Positions 35,010 through 47,007 of a stretch of 64,000 bases of DNA are shown piece after piece (the stretch's first letter is position 1; each line of letters opens with the position of its first letter). The position numbers and the translations under genes were made by a program. The notes under the pieces are model-generated. The model searched no databases, was not told where the DNA came from, and saw nothing but the letters and a program-made list of their open reading frames with translations. Origin of the DNA: Climacium dendroides (Eukaryota > Streptophyta > Bryopsida > Hypnales > Climaciaceae); the NCBI GenBank assembly GCA_950106755.1, contig OX467088.1, positions 9,346,001-9,410,000 on the forward strand, written 5' to 3'.

Positions 35010-37144
35010 CACTACAACAAAAGCAGTGTTTTATGACTGCAAAATATGACTGCAGTGAGTTGTAAAATTAAAAAATACGATTCATACAAGAATCACTATA
35101 GATGACTTGGAATATAACTGACTCTAGTAGTTTAGAAGTAGTCGCTTCAAACATCAGTCATATTGGCAGTCATATGGGTTGAGGGATATAAATACCCATA
35201 TTTAGCCATAGTATGCCAACGTGGTATATATGTTGACTATCCTTGGGGCTTGACTTTTTCTTGAGCTACCTAAGAAAAAAATCCTACGTGGAATATGACT
35301 CTGTTTAGTCATATTTTTGGTTGACATGGAATATGATTGTGGTGAGTCATATTTTGGTTGATGTGAAATATGACTATGATGAGTCATATTATTTGTTGAT
35401 GTAGAATATGACTATGATGAGTCATTTTTTTGTTGATGTGAATTGTGAAATATCACTCTTGTGAGTCATATTTTTTACTATGTGAAAAATAACTCTGATG
35501 AGTCATATTTTTAAATGATGTGAAATATAAATATGACTCTTATGAATCATATTCTTTGCTAATGTGAAATATGACTCTTGTGAGTCATATTTTTAGTTGA
35601 CAGGGTAATTAATATGAATGTCATTTGTAATTTTATGACTGATTGTAGTCATATTTTGAGATGTGTAAGGTTACATTTTGACACACATAAGTATGAGCAT
35701 TATATGACTATAAATAATTATATTTTGGTCAATATATATTGTGAAATATAACTCAAGCAAGTGATATTTTGGATAATTGAGAGTCATATTTTTAAAATTT
35801 GTGTGTAATTTGTGATTGGGGTGATTGAGGTCCAAAATAGCTTTAATTATAAACTACAAGTACATTTTTCATGCATTTTAAATGGACATGACACATTGCA
35901 ATTATACATTAAGATGATTTAACAATTGAAAAAAACCCTTCATGTAGTTAAAAACACATACACATGATTTTAGAGATATACATGAGACAATCATATTGGA
36001 GAGGGAGAATGCAAAAAAGAATGCAACTCTCTTTAATGACATTTATTAGCCAACAATATAAAACATATATATCACAATAACTCATTCACAAAATTTAATA
36101 GGGCCTATATTCCTTACAATAATATGAAGATGACTCTATGGGGTTGCAAGTAGCTTCCAACAACTTTGCTTCAACTTTTGGTACCTGCATATACAATTAA
36201 AGAAATGAGAGGTTAATTTTTAGTGAATGAACAACAAAGCTTAACCTTTTAAGGTTTACAAAAACACAAAATATGTAGCACAAGTTTAGAATAGGAAGAA
36301 TAAAAATGGTGATGAAGGAAAGAAGAAGAAAAGTGGCAAGTGCTAAAAGATAACAAGCAAGAATTAAGATGCAACAAGAAATAACAACTAAGAGGTAATA
36401 AAAAACAAGTGTTAAGAGGCAACAAAAAAAACAAAAAGTAAGAACTAAAAAGCAATAAGAGGAAACAAAAAGCAAGAACTAAGAAGAAAGAATTAAAATG
36501 CAAGAAGAAAAAACAATATTCATAAACTAAAAAGCAACAAGAAGCAAAAGCTAAGATGCAACAAGAACTAAAATGCAACAAAAACCAACGACTAAGAAGT
36601 AAAAAACAAGTAACAATAACTAAGAAGCAACAACTAAGAAGTAACAACGAGTAAGAGCTAAAAGACAACAAAGGCAAGGAAGAAGAGCCAAGAAAAGTGG
36701 CGACTAGGGTTTTAAAACCCTAAAGAAATGACGGCTAGGGTTTCAAAACTCTAAAAAAGTGGTGATTAGGTTTGAAAATCTAAAAAAAGAATTGCTTAAG
36801 ATTTCAAGATTTTAAACAATGACTTATCTATATTTTTTTGGATTGCCTATATTTTTCTTGGGCTACTAAAAAATAAAAAAATGTCACTCCCATAAAAATA
36901 TGATTAGAAATATGAATCAACATTCCCCAAACATGTTCCCTACGTTTTCTATGAAATAATTTGGTGTTCCCAATGGGCATATAGTATACGCTTGTGAAGT
37001 ACAAGGCCCAAAAATGACTAGCAATTATATTTTGCAGTCATATTTCTCTCCAAGGTGTTGGCATTCAAGAATATGCCTATAAGTAGTCACCAGTCATCCC
37101 TAGTCATATTTTTGCAATCATAAAACACTGCTTTTGTTGTAGTG
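35010..37144. mobile_element. CACTA (En/Spm) element, 2135 bp, non-autonomous, TSD TAA
   Basis: The left end CACTACAACAAAAGCAGTGT continues TTTATGACTGCAAAATATGA. The right end, read inward, is CACTACAACAAAAGCAGTGT continuing TTTATGATTGCAAAAATATG. The inverted repeat is thus almost perfect for about 36 bases. It is flanked by TAA at 35007-35009 and 37145-37147, a 3-bp duplication. The CACTACAA start is the signature of the superfamily. There is no transposase sequence. Inside are the palindrome array (35160-35600) and a low-complexity AAC/AAG-rich block (about 36240-36680), whose long antisense frames are composition artefacts. The near-identical ends suggest a young insertion. Confidence 0.92.
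35160..35600. repeat. Array of ATATGACT/AGTCATAT palindromes in the CACTA element
   Basis: About ten roughly 40-base units each contain AATATGACTC followed within a few bases by GAGTCATATT, so each can fold back on itself. Units are separated by TTGATGTGA-like spacers. Subterminal arrays bind transposase in En/Spm-type elements (TNPA sites in maize). A matching role here is inferred. Confidence 0.75.
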
Positions 37145-37147
37145 TAA

Positions 37148-40100
37148 TGACCCTAAACCCCAAATTAGGCCTCACGTTTTTAGAGTAATTTTGAAGAGTT
37201 TATATAGATTTTTAAATTTTATTTTAATAAATATTTACTTAAACCAATGCATGTAATATTTTTTTACTCAAGCTAATGATATAATAAAAAAATTTCATTT
37301 ACATTATTTGTTCTACAATATAAACAATCAAAGTATGCAACTTAAAATCATGAATTCTTAGTATGTAAAGGGTTAAGATTTCAGAATTTAGAAAGTATGA
37401 TTTTGGATCAAGGGCATGAAACAATACTAATGTCCTAAAGTCATTGTGGCAACTATGGAATGATTGGGATACTATGGACCTTGCAATGTAGTGCAATTAA
37501 AGAGCCCTAGTGATTCTTTAGTTGTATTTTATCTTAAATCATTCTTTCGCAACCACATGTATGACCATTTTCTTGTAGTATGATAGTACAAAATATTTCT
37601 ATCAAAAGATCCTATCATTCACTTTCAATCCAAATATATATAATTTTAATTCAATTGATATTTTGGAATTCTTGATGAACAAAGGACATGGAATCTCATT
37701 GACCACTTTCAACAATCCATTCACTACAATATGAAAATATGCCAATATTGCATTTTAATCTTGTTAGAATTCAAAATAGTATCATACTTGAGTTCCTAGT
37801 ATTTTTTTGTCTTCCATTGCGTATCATTCTTTGTAAAATGAATACAAAGTAATCAAACTTGGCATGTACAAGTTGTTCAATCAAATGCAAATACAACATG
37901 ACAAATTCTCACAATATCCACTAAATGAGCAATTATCATAATATTATTTTCCATTATTGGGCTCCCATTTGCTCCCGAGAATGAAAGAAGTCCCTAGCAA
38001 AATCATTCTTATCAAGACCAATTACAATGCTTTATGCATTAAACTAAATAGAATCCTTAGATATCTTAAAAAAAAATATCCGTATTACCTTGGGACTCTT
38101 GGAGGTGGAATTTGTTCATTTTACAATGTCAATTATTAAGTGTGATATTATACAAGGTTGAGTGATTCATTGATTCAATACGCAAATTGAATTCTTAGAT
38201 GTAAGAGTTTACTTACACCCCATGGATGACTAATACACAACAAGATTTTCCAAGGATGAAACTCAAACCAATAGATGCTAAAAACCAACATCCATCCAAA
38301 TTGTATCTACTCTACTCGGATTGGAATTTTGATTCAAAGAAATATCTAAGTTGATAGGAGCCACTTTGTATCCAAGAAGGCATCCAAAGAATCCAAGTCT
38401 TTAGAGTTTTTATATGGACAAATATAGAGATCAACGTTGTTTATTGGTTAACATGTACTACAAAAAAATTAGCATAAAGAATTCACAATTGCTAAGACTT
38501 CTATGCCAATTGAATTTTAGAGATTTTTAACCCTTAAAGATTGAGCCTATATATAATTGTTTTTTTGCACTTCATTTTGCAAATATCTATGAATAACAAT
38601 TTTTGCATTTATTTTTTAAAGAAGTGGTTACATGTCTTTTGCTAGTTGTAAAATTTTCGCATTATTTGAAGAAAACTTGAAACTACCATGAATTCTAAAA
38701 CAAAAAGTAAAACAATTCATATAAAATCTAATAAATGGTCAAAATGTTTGAAATCTCTCTACGTGTATATTATAGTATCAAATATCATAGTGTATATTTT
38801 TTGTTGTGTCATTCTCAAATTTGAAAACCAATGTTCCATAGTTGCATATTCATTTTTCCAAATTGCTTCTTAATATTTCAAAATTCTTTTGTATTCATAT
38901 TAGAATTACATTTGAATAGTCAAAGAATGACAATAAAAAAATTATTTCTAGAAAAAATCAAATGCTTTTAGGGCTTCAATATCCATGTAAAAATTTTCAT
39001 TGCCAAAATCTCTTGCCCCCCAAATTGAGCCCCCAAACCTTCAATTAGGTATCATTGGTGTCGTAGAAAGCAACAAAGTATTGGTATTTGGAGATTTGAA
39101 CCATTGATATTGTAATATTTTAATTTTGATCTTCATTAAAAATTACTAATTTGGATGTTTGAAATAACACAAAATATTATAAACATTTGAATAGAGGGAG
39201 AAAAAGAATCAAAGACATTATGATCCATTGCTCACTAAAGCCTTTCATTGCATAGTCAATTTTTTTATTAAATTTAAAACTAACTACATATTATAAAAGT
39301 TGTTAGAGAAAAAATAAATGTATTATAATTTAAGGTGTGTCAAATCAACAGAAGTAGTAGTAAAAGGATTTTGTGGGGATAAATTAGAAGGTTCTAGAAG
39401 TTGCTTTAAATCTACCACAATCTACCACTAATTTAACACTAACATTAAGAAAAATTTAGGCCTCAAAAAGGCTACAAAGTTGTGTGTACCCTGCAGTGAA
39501 ATTATAGGAAAAAAATTATTTTTCAATTTTTGAATCTAACGTGGTACTATTGATGCTACATCAAAGCCACGTTAGATTGACTTTTTTAAATATTTCAAAT
39601 ATTTCAAATATTTTTTATTTTTTTATTTTTTTAGTATTTGCATTGCCGAGGTGTCAAAAATAAAATACTATTCTCAACCTATAAGTTACGTGTTTGATCA
39701 ATTGAGGCTCTTTTAAATTTTGAAAAGCGGTTTAGAGTAAAATCAATGTCGGTGGATGTTGATGAGCATGGCACATTCTTTGGGAGTTGTAGGTGTAAAG
39801 TTATTGTTGGCATGGATTAGAGAGGAAGTAGAGCAATAGTCTATACTTCAAATTTTAATACATTTTGTTCCCCTTTCATTGCTTTTAAATTATATAGGTA
39901 GTTTTAAATTTGGTAAAGAATTGACTACAAGGGAAAGGTCAAAGTAAAAAAATGAATCTTTTTGTCCTTGACTAGTTGACTCTCTTTTTTTTTCAACTAT
40001 TTGGATATGAGTTAAATACTTGAAGATATCATTTTGTTTTAGATATTGATTTATAAATTTACCAAAATTTGGATATGCTTTAGATTTTACTACATGATTT

Positions 40101-41640
40101 ACAAAACAAATTATATGTAAGGTACATGAAAATAACTTGCCATGAAAAGGTGTGACCACAATTCTAATAAATGTTTCTTGAATTTTGGTCATATGCCAAA
40201 TAATCACATAATCATAGATACTATAGTTGAAATCTCTAATATATGTTTATATTTGAGATGCAATTTTCTTATATTTGCAACATATAATTTCTTTGAAATT
40301 TAGTGTTCCTTATTTGTGAAACAAATTGTTGATATTTGAACATAGTAGATCAAAGTCGTAGCTCAAATTTTATTCTTATAATAGTGTTTTATAGATGCAC
40401 AGAAAAATAGAATGAATATGTATTTCAATTGGCAATTTGATCCAAGGCAATTCAATAACAAGATAGGTTTGAATGAGTTATTAGTAGAATCTTTATATTA
40501 ATGATTACATCCTAATTATTCTAGCTTAATTTGTAACAAGTGATGCACTCTTTGTTCAAAACTTGCAATATTAATAGTCATCACCTTGAAGTTAATACCA
40601 TATCATTTTAAATTTTTTTAGAATGGAAGGATAAATATACAAATATATATGACTTTTAGACATAAATGTTTGTCCGTTTTGAAATGTAACAAATAAGGAT
40701 GCTTTGTAATAACTTTAAAAAAATAAATAAAGAGATAAAAATGCTTTGACATTTGTACTCCAAAATGCTTTATTATTCTTGAATTTCTAAAGTTCCAAAA
40801 GTCCCCTCAGAAGACATTTGAAGATTTGGGTAGGTTCTTATATTCTCATGGACCATAGGCCTTTATGCTAACTTTGCTAAATTGTTGATTTTAGATGTTT
40901 TCACCTCAAGAAAAAACCTTGCCAAAACATTTAATATGGTAGAATCACCTATTTCTAACCATGGATCTATACCTAGCCTATAACGTGCATCTATTTCCAA
41001 CCAAGACTAGAATAGATTTCCAACACAAAATTGGAATGTTTTTTTTTTTTCTTTTTAAAGGGTTGGGACTAATAAGATCATGTCACATGTCTTGAAGTAG
41101 TGAACAAGAAAGTAGGAAGTTGTGAGTGGAAAAATAATTCTTGAATGATTGGAATTGAAAGAGTCTATATGTTAGGTGTGGGTGTACTAGGTCAACTTTT
41201 GACTTCCAATATTCATAGTAATTTCAATTCAAGGCATAAAATTACCAAAAAATTTACAATCCTTGTGATTTCTATCTTCTTATTTGGTAGAAAATTTACA
41301 ATGCCTTAAAGATAACTATATCTTAAATCACATGCTTTCTAAAACCACGTAGGTTAAATTCTTGCTTAAAATGTACTTTCACTATTCATGACAATCTATG
41401 GTTGGTTATCCTAAACCCTATTTTCAACAATTTGAAAATTCATATTTCAAATGGTGTGCAAAAAACACATTTCTAGAGAATCTAGAATCATCTATTGGCT
41501 TCTAATAAGATCCTATCCAAAAGAATTTAGTATAATAATGGAAACAATGTTGAATTTGCTTATTTGTGCAATTCTAGGTGAAGTTACTTTATACTATTCT
41601 AGAGCATGTGCAAACTTTTTTAATTCATAATTGACGTTGA
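37148..41640. other. 4.5-kb gene-free AT-rich interval
   Basis: No protein-coding gene is supported. The longest frame (39890-40207, minus) has no recognisable motif. One perfect 12-base stem (AATCTAACGTGG at 39533-39544, CCACGTTAGATT at 39567-39578) forms a hairpin with a 22-base loop. Confidence 0.5.
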
Positions 41641-41649
41641 GAGTGTACA

Positions 41650-41818
41650 GGGAATTTCATTAAAATGGCAAATATTTTGTGACTTTGACATTCCACAATT
41701 CAGACCAAGCGGTTTGAAATTGAGGACACTAATAGATTTCAGACCGCCCAGTCTAAACTGTGGGAATAGCATACTATGAAAATGGCACATGGAATATCGC
41801 CATTTTAATGAAATTCCC
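41650..41818. mobile_element. Foldback MITE of about 170 bp
   Basis: The arms GGGAATTTCATTAAAATGGC (41650-41669) and its exact inverted complement (41799-41818) enclose a second imperfect inverted repeat (TTCAGACC...GCGGTTTGAAATT against GATTTCAGACCGCCCAG). The whole unit is therefore nearly palindromic. The real ends may extend about 5 bases outward. Non-coding. Confidence 0.75.
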
Positions 41819-41819
41819 C

Positions 41820-42020
41820 ATGTGTTTTCTAGCCAATGAATGACAATGAATCTCTCTATAGATGATAAAAATGCAACTATTCATCTTCCCAATTTTGTGT
41901 GAAAAGAGAAGGTCTTCTACGATAGTTTGACTTCCAGTGAGTGCTTTTGCAATTTCTTAAGCCAACAATTTACACAATACAAAAACAAATGATTTCCGTG
42001 GTGATCAACTTGTCCTTTAA
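41820..42020 (+). repeat. Direct repeat, left copy (partner at 42945-43150)
   Basis: About 200 bases are collinear with 42945-43150, sharing AATGCAACTATTCATC, AGTTTGACTTCC and the TTTCCGTGGTGA-type stretch. The two copies are diverged. The interval between them holds the 8-bp-TSD element (42077-42636) and no gene. Long terminal repeats are possible but no TG...CA ends were seen. Confidence 0.55.
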
Positions 42021-42076
42021 GAGAATTGGGAAGGTTCTACCATGCATAAGGTGAATGCATCTAAATGTAACAAGAG

Positions 42077-42636
42077 CTTAGGAGGTGCACTCCCTCTTTT
42101 TTTGATGTTAGTGTGCAACAAAACTTTGGACCCCCTATATACTTTTTGAATTTAAAAAAAAATTAAATGAAAAAAAATATGAATAGATTTTTGTACTTTG
42201 AAAGTTTATGTTTTGAATTATTGATATTTTTATTTGTTAATGATAATTAGTTACAAATTTTTGAAGTAAAAAAATACCGACTATAGAACTAAAAAATAAC
42301 TTTCACACCCCTATATTATATAAGAAAAAATTGTTTAAAAAATGAACAAAAAATTCCTAAAAATAACTCTCTATTGAAAGTTCATTTGAGTTGAATATTG
42401 ATGCAATGGTCATCTAAATGTGTTCTCTAAAAATATTTGAGTTAAAAAAGCATGCCATTTTAGTGCATTTTTAACCTCTTTTAGAAATCATTCCATATTT
42501 TATTCGAGTTTAAAATTTTGGAAGTAGAATCCTATAGTTATTAGTAAACAATGCTAAACAAAGTTAAAATTATAATTTATTAGAAACCACTTGTTCGCAT
42601 GTGGTTTGTTGTAGTAGAACTAAGTGCACCCCTAGA
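42077..42636 (+). mobile_element. 8-bp-TSD TIR element, member C (560 bp)
   Basis: Starts CTTAGGAGGTGCACTCCC. Its right end, read inward, is TCTAGGGGTGCACTTAG. It is flanked by an exact 8-bp duplication AACAAGAG (42069-42076 and 42637-42644). The interior is homologous, in opposite orientation, to member A at 51969-52546, for example TTTCACACCCCTATATTATA here near 42302. Non-coding. Confidence 0.8.
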
Positions 42637-42644
42637 AACAAGAG

Positions 42645-43210
42645 TCGTTTGTGGACACCTAAAATGAGCCTTAAACAAAAGCATAGGTGTGGACCCAATG
42701 CTAATAAGTGAGTTTCTATGAACATATCACAGTGATGGGACTGATTTTTATATTGGCCAATAAAACCGTGTGGATACCAATTTAGGATTTGTCATTTTTT
42801 GGTGTTTCCGTATCCACTTGGTGGTAGTCCATTGTCCACATTAGGTGCATCTACACACTTGTTTTCACAAATTTGTATTATATTCATACAAGTGCGGAAA
42901 AATATAAAACCAATTTTGGTGGTTTCTTAACCCTCAAACACCACCGTGGACGTTTTTTGTCCAAGGAATGACAAGGAATTCTCCTATGTAGGACAAAAAT
43001 GTAACTATTCATCCTTGAAACTAGGGGTGGAAAGGGAAAATTTTCTATAGTAGTTTGACTCCCAATGAATATTTTTTAATTTTTTAAACTAGATGATGTC
43101 ACATGATTCCCAAAGGGTCGATTTCCACGGTGACCAACCCGGCATTTAAGGGTTAAACTATTTCCTAACAAGCTCACATCAGCTTATTCTATCCCTCCTC
43201 CTTGAGATCT
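42645..43210. other. Gene-free interval before the kinase-LRR locus
   Basis: Contains the right copy of the 200-base direct repeat (42945-43150). No gene was seen. Confidence 0.45.
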
Positions 43211-46200
43211 GCAAATCTTGAATAAGTGTCACATTCAGGTGCTTCTACCTTACGTGTCCAGGCACATGGAACTGGGCCATACCGGAGGCCGGGGATATTC
43301 TTTTTCAGAAGTACAAGTCGTGCCAGTCAATGGAGTGGGCCGAGCGGCTCTCGTAAGAACTCGCTGTCTCCCTGGCGTCGTCCTTACACAATACTAGTCC
43401 TCACGTGGGCAGGCTGCGACAATTGGTACCATTATTGCCACTCCGGACCACGGGTACCCCACCATCGTCGCCACCGGGTCTGGAGTTGAGAGAGCTGGAC
43501 GACGAAGTCGTCACGTACTCTTCCGGATGCTGGGTTTTCCTTTCCTCTTGCAATTCGATTTTCCTGGATTCAGCAAATCTGAGATACTCTCCCTGCTCGT
43601 GAAGGCGTCAGGCTGTGTTGTGGAGTGGGAGGGTTGGGCGTTTCAGTCTTCAGCTGCCGATCAGCTTGTGGCCGTGGCGCTCGCCTAATTTGATGGTATG
43701 TGACGTCCTCTTCAGTTGCTGTCGTTGTATGTTGATGTTGCTCGAAGATTGTTGATCCCATGCAATCCTGGAACATGCAGTCCTTTCTCTCCTTCCAGGT
43801 TGATCCTTTTCGTGTCGCCATAGATGGTTGAGTTCGAGGTGTCCATCCAGTGATAAGCAGAATTTTTTTCATTTGGAGGGAGGAGCATCTAAGTCTCCAC
43901 TTATTTCTGGTAAGCATGGTTCCATTTATGAGAATGGTTAATTCCTTGTCGGCGAATGGAAGAGGATTCCATCGCACCAAGGAATGCGTTGTTTTGGACG
44001 CGTATGCAAAAGTTATGAGAGGTCAAAGTTATGTCGGTAGATGGCGTCACTGGCTTCTTTGACCAGATGAACATTTCGATTGAGGGAAGTACACCAGCTG
44101 AACCTCGGATGAAGTGTCCCGACCTCATGGGTTCCTTTTTCTTTGTGACTGGGGTAGAAACTGAGTCTCTGAGTCTCGAGGACTCTCGAGCTTGTTCTCA
44201 ATATCCTCTCCAGCAACACAGTCGCACTGAAACTTCATGAATTTAAATCCCTTCCTTCCGACCACTAGAAGTAGAGAAAAGTTGGAGAACTATTAGCCGG
44301 AGCTGCATTGATCACCGTCTCAGTGCTAGATTGATCGGCACGCTCCGTTCCGTGAAGCATGAACGAGACTTCGCGTGAAGCTAAAGAACGAAGAGCAAAG
44401 AGCTAGAAACCTAGGGAACCCAAAACAGGGTCCTGAATTCACATGGAATCGTGGTTGCGAAATCAAAGAGAACGACAATTCTCAATGGAGTTTGTAGAGT
44501 CTGTTGCACAGGACTTCTACTTTCTCTCCGGATTCGATCGTCTCCCTTCCTTGGCTCCTCCCGACTTTTGTCCGTCATTCTCACTGCGATCAGGCTACTG
44601 TCGGTGAGCATGTTGTCCTCGCTAGGGTTTGTAACGCACATCTTCGAGCGTTTGTTTCCATCGTCGCTTGTTCAGACTGCCGTTATTAGCGTTCCAGAGC
44701 AGTTCCGGTGAGTCCACGGTGTTGTTTGTGCCTCACCCTTTGTTTTTGAATCCATTATTTGATCCTCAGTAAAGTACATCTTAGATATTCTTCTCAACAA
44801 GCGACGAGCATTGTTTTGGAGTGGAACGGTTTGGCGTTTGAGACTTTAGCTACCGATCAACGTTTGGCCATGGCGCTCTTCCTTGGTCGTATGTGACATC
44901 CTCTTCATGCTCGTTCTAAAGTGATATCGTTGTTGATGTCGATCGGTGATAGTTGACACCATGAAAACCTGGGACAGTGCTTTCTCTCTTTTCCGGTTGA
45001 TTCTCGTCGTGTCACCATAGCTGGTTGAGTTCAACGTGTTCACCCAGTGCTAAGCAGAATTTTTTCATTTCAAGGCAGGAGCATCTAAGTCTCCACTTCT
45101 TATGAGTTCCGTTTACGAGGCTGGTCATTTTTGGTCCATTTCTTTAATGGACTTGTTGGCGAAGTTGTTGATTCCATCGTGTGGCGGCTACTGTGCTGTT
45201 ATGAGTATTCACACCACTAGTCTTTGGAATCTTAGGTTCTGAATGATTCATACTGCTTCGTGGAAGCCTTGGGGCCACAGGGGTGATGGAATCGCTTTCC
45301 TTTCTTCCTTGTCTTGTTGAAATGATGTGTGAACTGTTAACCAAGTCTTATTTTGTGCAGCTATGGCAGGGCTTTGTGTACGATAGTTGTGCTTCGTTTC
45401 TGTACCTGAAATTACACGCTGATTCTTTCACAGCTCTATCCTGGACAGGCTATGACTTGCAGCACTCCCAAAGTGTGTAGCTCCGCAGACACCGGTAATG
45501 TTCCTGGTAGTGTGTTTCGATGACGAAGACTGCGAATGATTGTGGCCGTGGGTTGCAATTTGTTGTAATTTATGTAGAGCGAGAATTTTCATCCCTTCGT
45601 CTTGAACATTGCAGTTTGAAACTTGAGTACAAGCTCTAGGACTATGTGTACTAATTTGTGACTTGTGTTGTCACAGACTCCACACCAAAGTTTACCGCAT
45701 AGCTCTGTGCTTGCTCTCCTCGGTGCCGTGTGGTGAGAATCTGGACTTCATTCTTGTGATTGAGCTCTCCGACCTTTGATCTTGTTCAGAATCTATGATT
45801 TCTTTGAGTGGTTTCTCTTCGTACATGAATGTCACGTTTTTGCACCTGCTTCCTGCCATTCTGTTTCCGTGTCATATGGATGTCAATTCTGTTTTGTGGT
45901 CAATTCATATGGACTCCAACTTGCAGGTGTGCGCTGCTTTCCATTGGATGAGGACCTGTTGATAGTATCTGAGTTAACTTGTTAGCCCTTGGAATGAATT
46001 TCTTGGGATTTGAAAATAGTTTGGAGGTGTTGCTGGAGGTCTGCCGCGGGTTTGAGAGAGCTGGATGCTGACGTGGCGAATCTTCTGGATGCTGGGCTCT
46101 TTGCCGAAGTACATTGAATGCGATGTCTGTCCATTTTTGTGTTTAGGTAAGCAATCTGAGGTTGAAAGTCGTGTTCTTGAGTGCAAACCGTCTATAAGTG

Positions 46201-46990
46201 AGGTGCACTTTTTCTCGGTCTTTGCTGGTATTAGTTTGGATCATTCTTGAACCAAAGTGAACGATTAACTCACTCTGAATTTGGCCATTTCATGCCAGTT
46301 CTATACCTGCATTAGTGTAGACTGTTTAGAGAAGTGGTATCTTTTGACTAGACTTTGTTTCTTTGGCTAATCTCTGGCATGGCCACCTCAATAGGTTTGG
46401 CCAAGAAATATGCTTAGAAATTGAGTAGCAGATTCCATAGTTGGAAGTACATGCTGACTTTCATAGTTTGAAGGTTGAATTTTGGTCTTGAAACGGTTCG
46501 AGAGCACCGCAGATTGAACTCAATATTTTGGCGGTTTTTTCTTTTTTGTAAAGCTTTAGCCAAGGATGTACAGTCCTATTTCATCTTTGCATCCTAGGTA
46601 TTGATGGCGAACTTAATTGCAGTGTGCAGTTTATGATGTATGCACTCTTAGCTTAAGGCGCTTTTCTCATGCTTAGATTTTCAAGCATTTTTTCACCATG
46701 GAAGAGCGGGAGCCTTTGAATAGTGCTTCTAGCATAGTTTTTGAGGCAGGAGAGGGTAATGCTCATGCCATTTCAAACCACATCTTGTTTATTTAGTTTT
46801 AGTTAATTGAATTGAGCCGCTTGTAAGTGTGCATGCTTAGTAAGATTAGTATTCTAGAAGTGCTTTTTTTGAATTGGTCAAAGAAGACACATGGGTATTT
46901 TAGTTGATGAGTTTAATTTGCATTTATTATATGTGGTGATGCTTAATGTCTAGGTACTTAGTCTTGCAAAATGCAATGGAGTTTGTGCAG
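43211..46990 (+). promoter_or_regulatory. Upstream and 5' untranslated region of the kinase-LRR gene
   Basis: GC-richer than the flanking transposon DNA and collinear with the minus strand of 16.2-18.5 kb. About 43550-44060 and 44740-45180 are related to each other, so this region holds a tandem duplication with a period of about 1.2 kb that gene 1 lacks. The last intron ends in TTGTGCAG at 46990, just before the ATG exon, as at the other two loci. Small frames in the region (43226-43489 and others) are not conserved between copies. Confidence 0.5.
44846..45043 (-). repeat. Upstream module with antisense 65-codon frame, copy at gene 3
   Basis: Reads MNTLNSTSYGDTTRINRKRE and ends QTLIGS, aligning end to end with the frame at 17989-18185. 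A second, frame-disrupted copy lies at about 43700-43860. Whether it is translated or is only conserved leader DNA is unknown. Confidence 0.4.
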
Positions 46991-47007
46991 AAGTTGGTGT
47001 TGGTGCA

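Noticed and set aside
35160..35600. Regularly spaced repeats resembling a CRISPR array
   Set aside because: The units are palindromes with similar, not unique, spacers inside a CACTA element of a plant nuclear genome.
36197..36677. Long overlapping minus-strand frames rich in Leu, Cys and Phe
   Set aside because: They come from AAC/AAG-type low-complexity DNA inside the CACTA element. The composition explains them and no domain is visible.
39890..40207. 105-codon minus-strand frame in AT-rich DNA
   Set aside because: No recognisable motif, no supporting splice or homologous copy in the window, and it lies among gene-free sequence.
41820..43150. Direct repeats as LTRs of a small retrotransposon
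   Set aside because: No TG/CA ends, primer-binding site or coding remnants were found. The interval is explained in large part by a TIR element.
43226..44240. Overlapping short frames upstream of the kinase-LRR gene
   Set aside because: They are not conserved in the equivalent region upstream of the 16.2-kb kinase, and the area looks like leader DNA.
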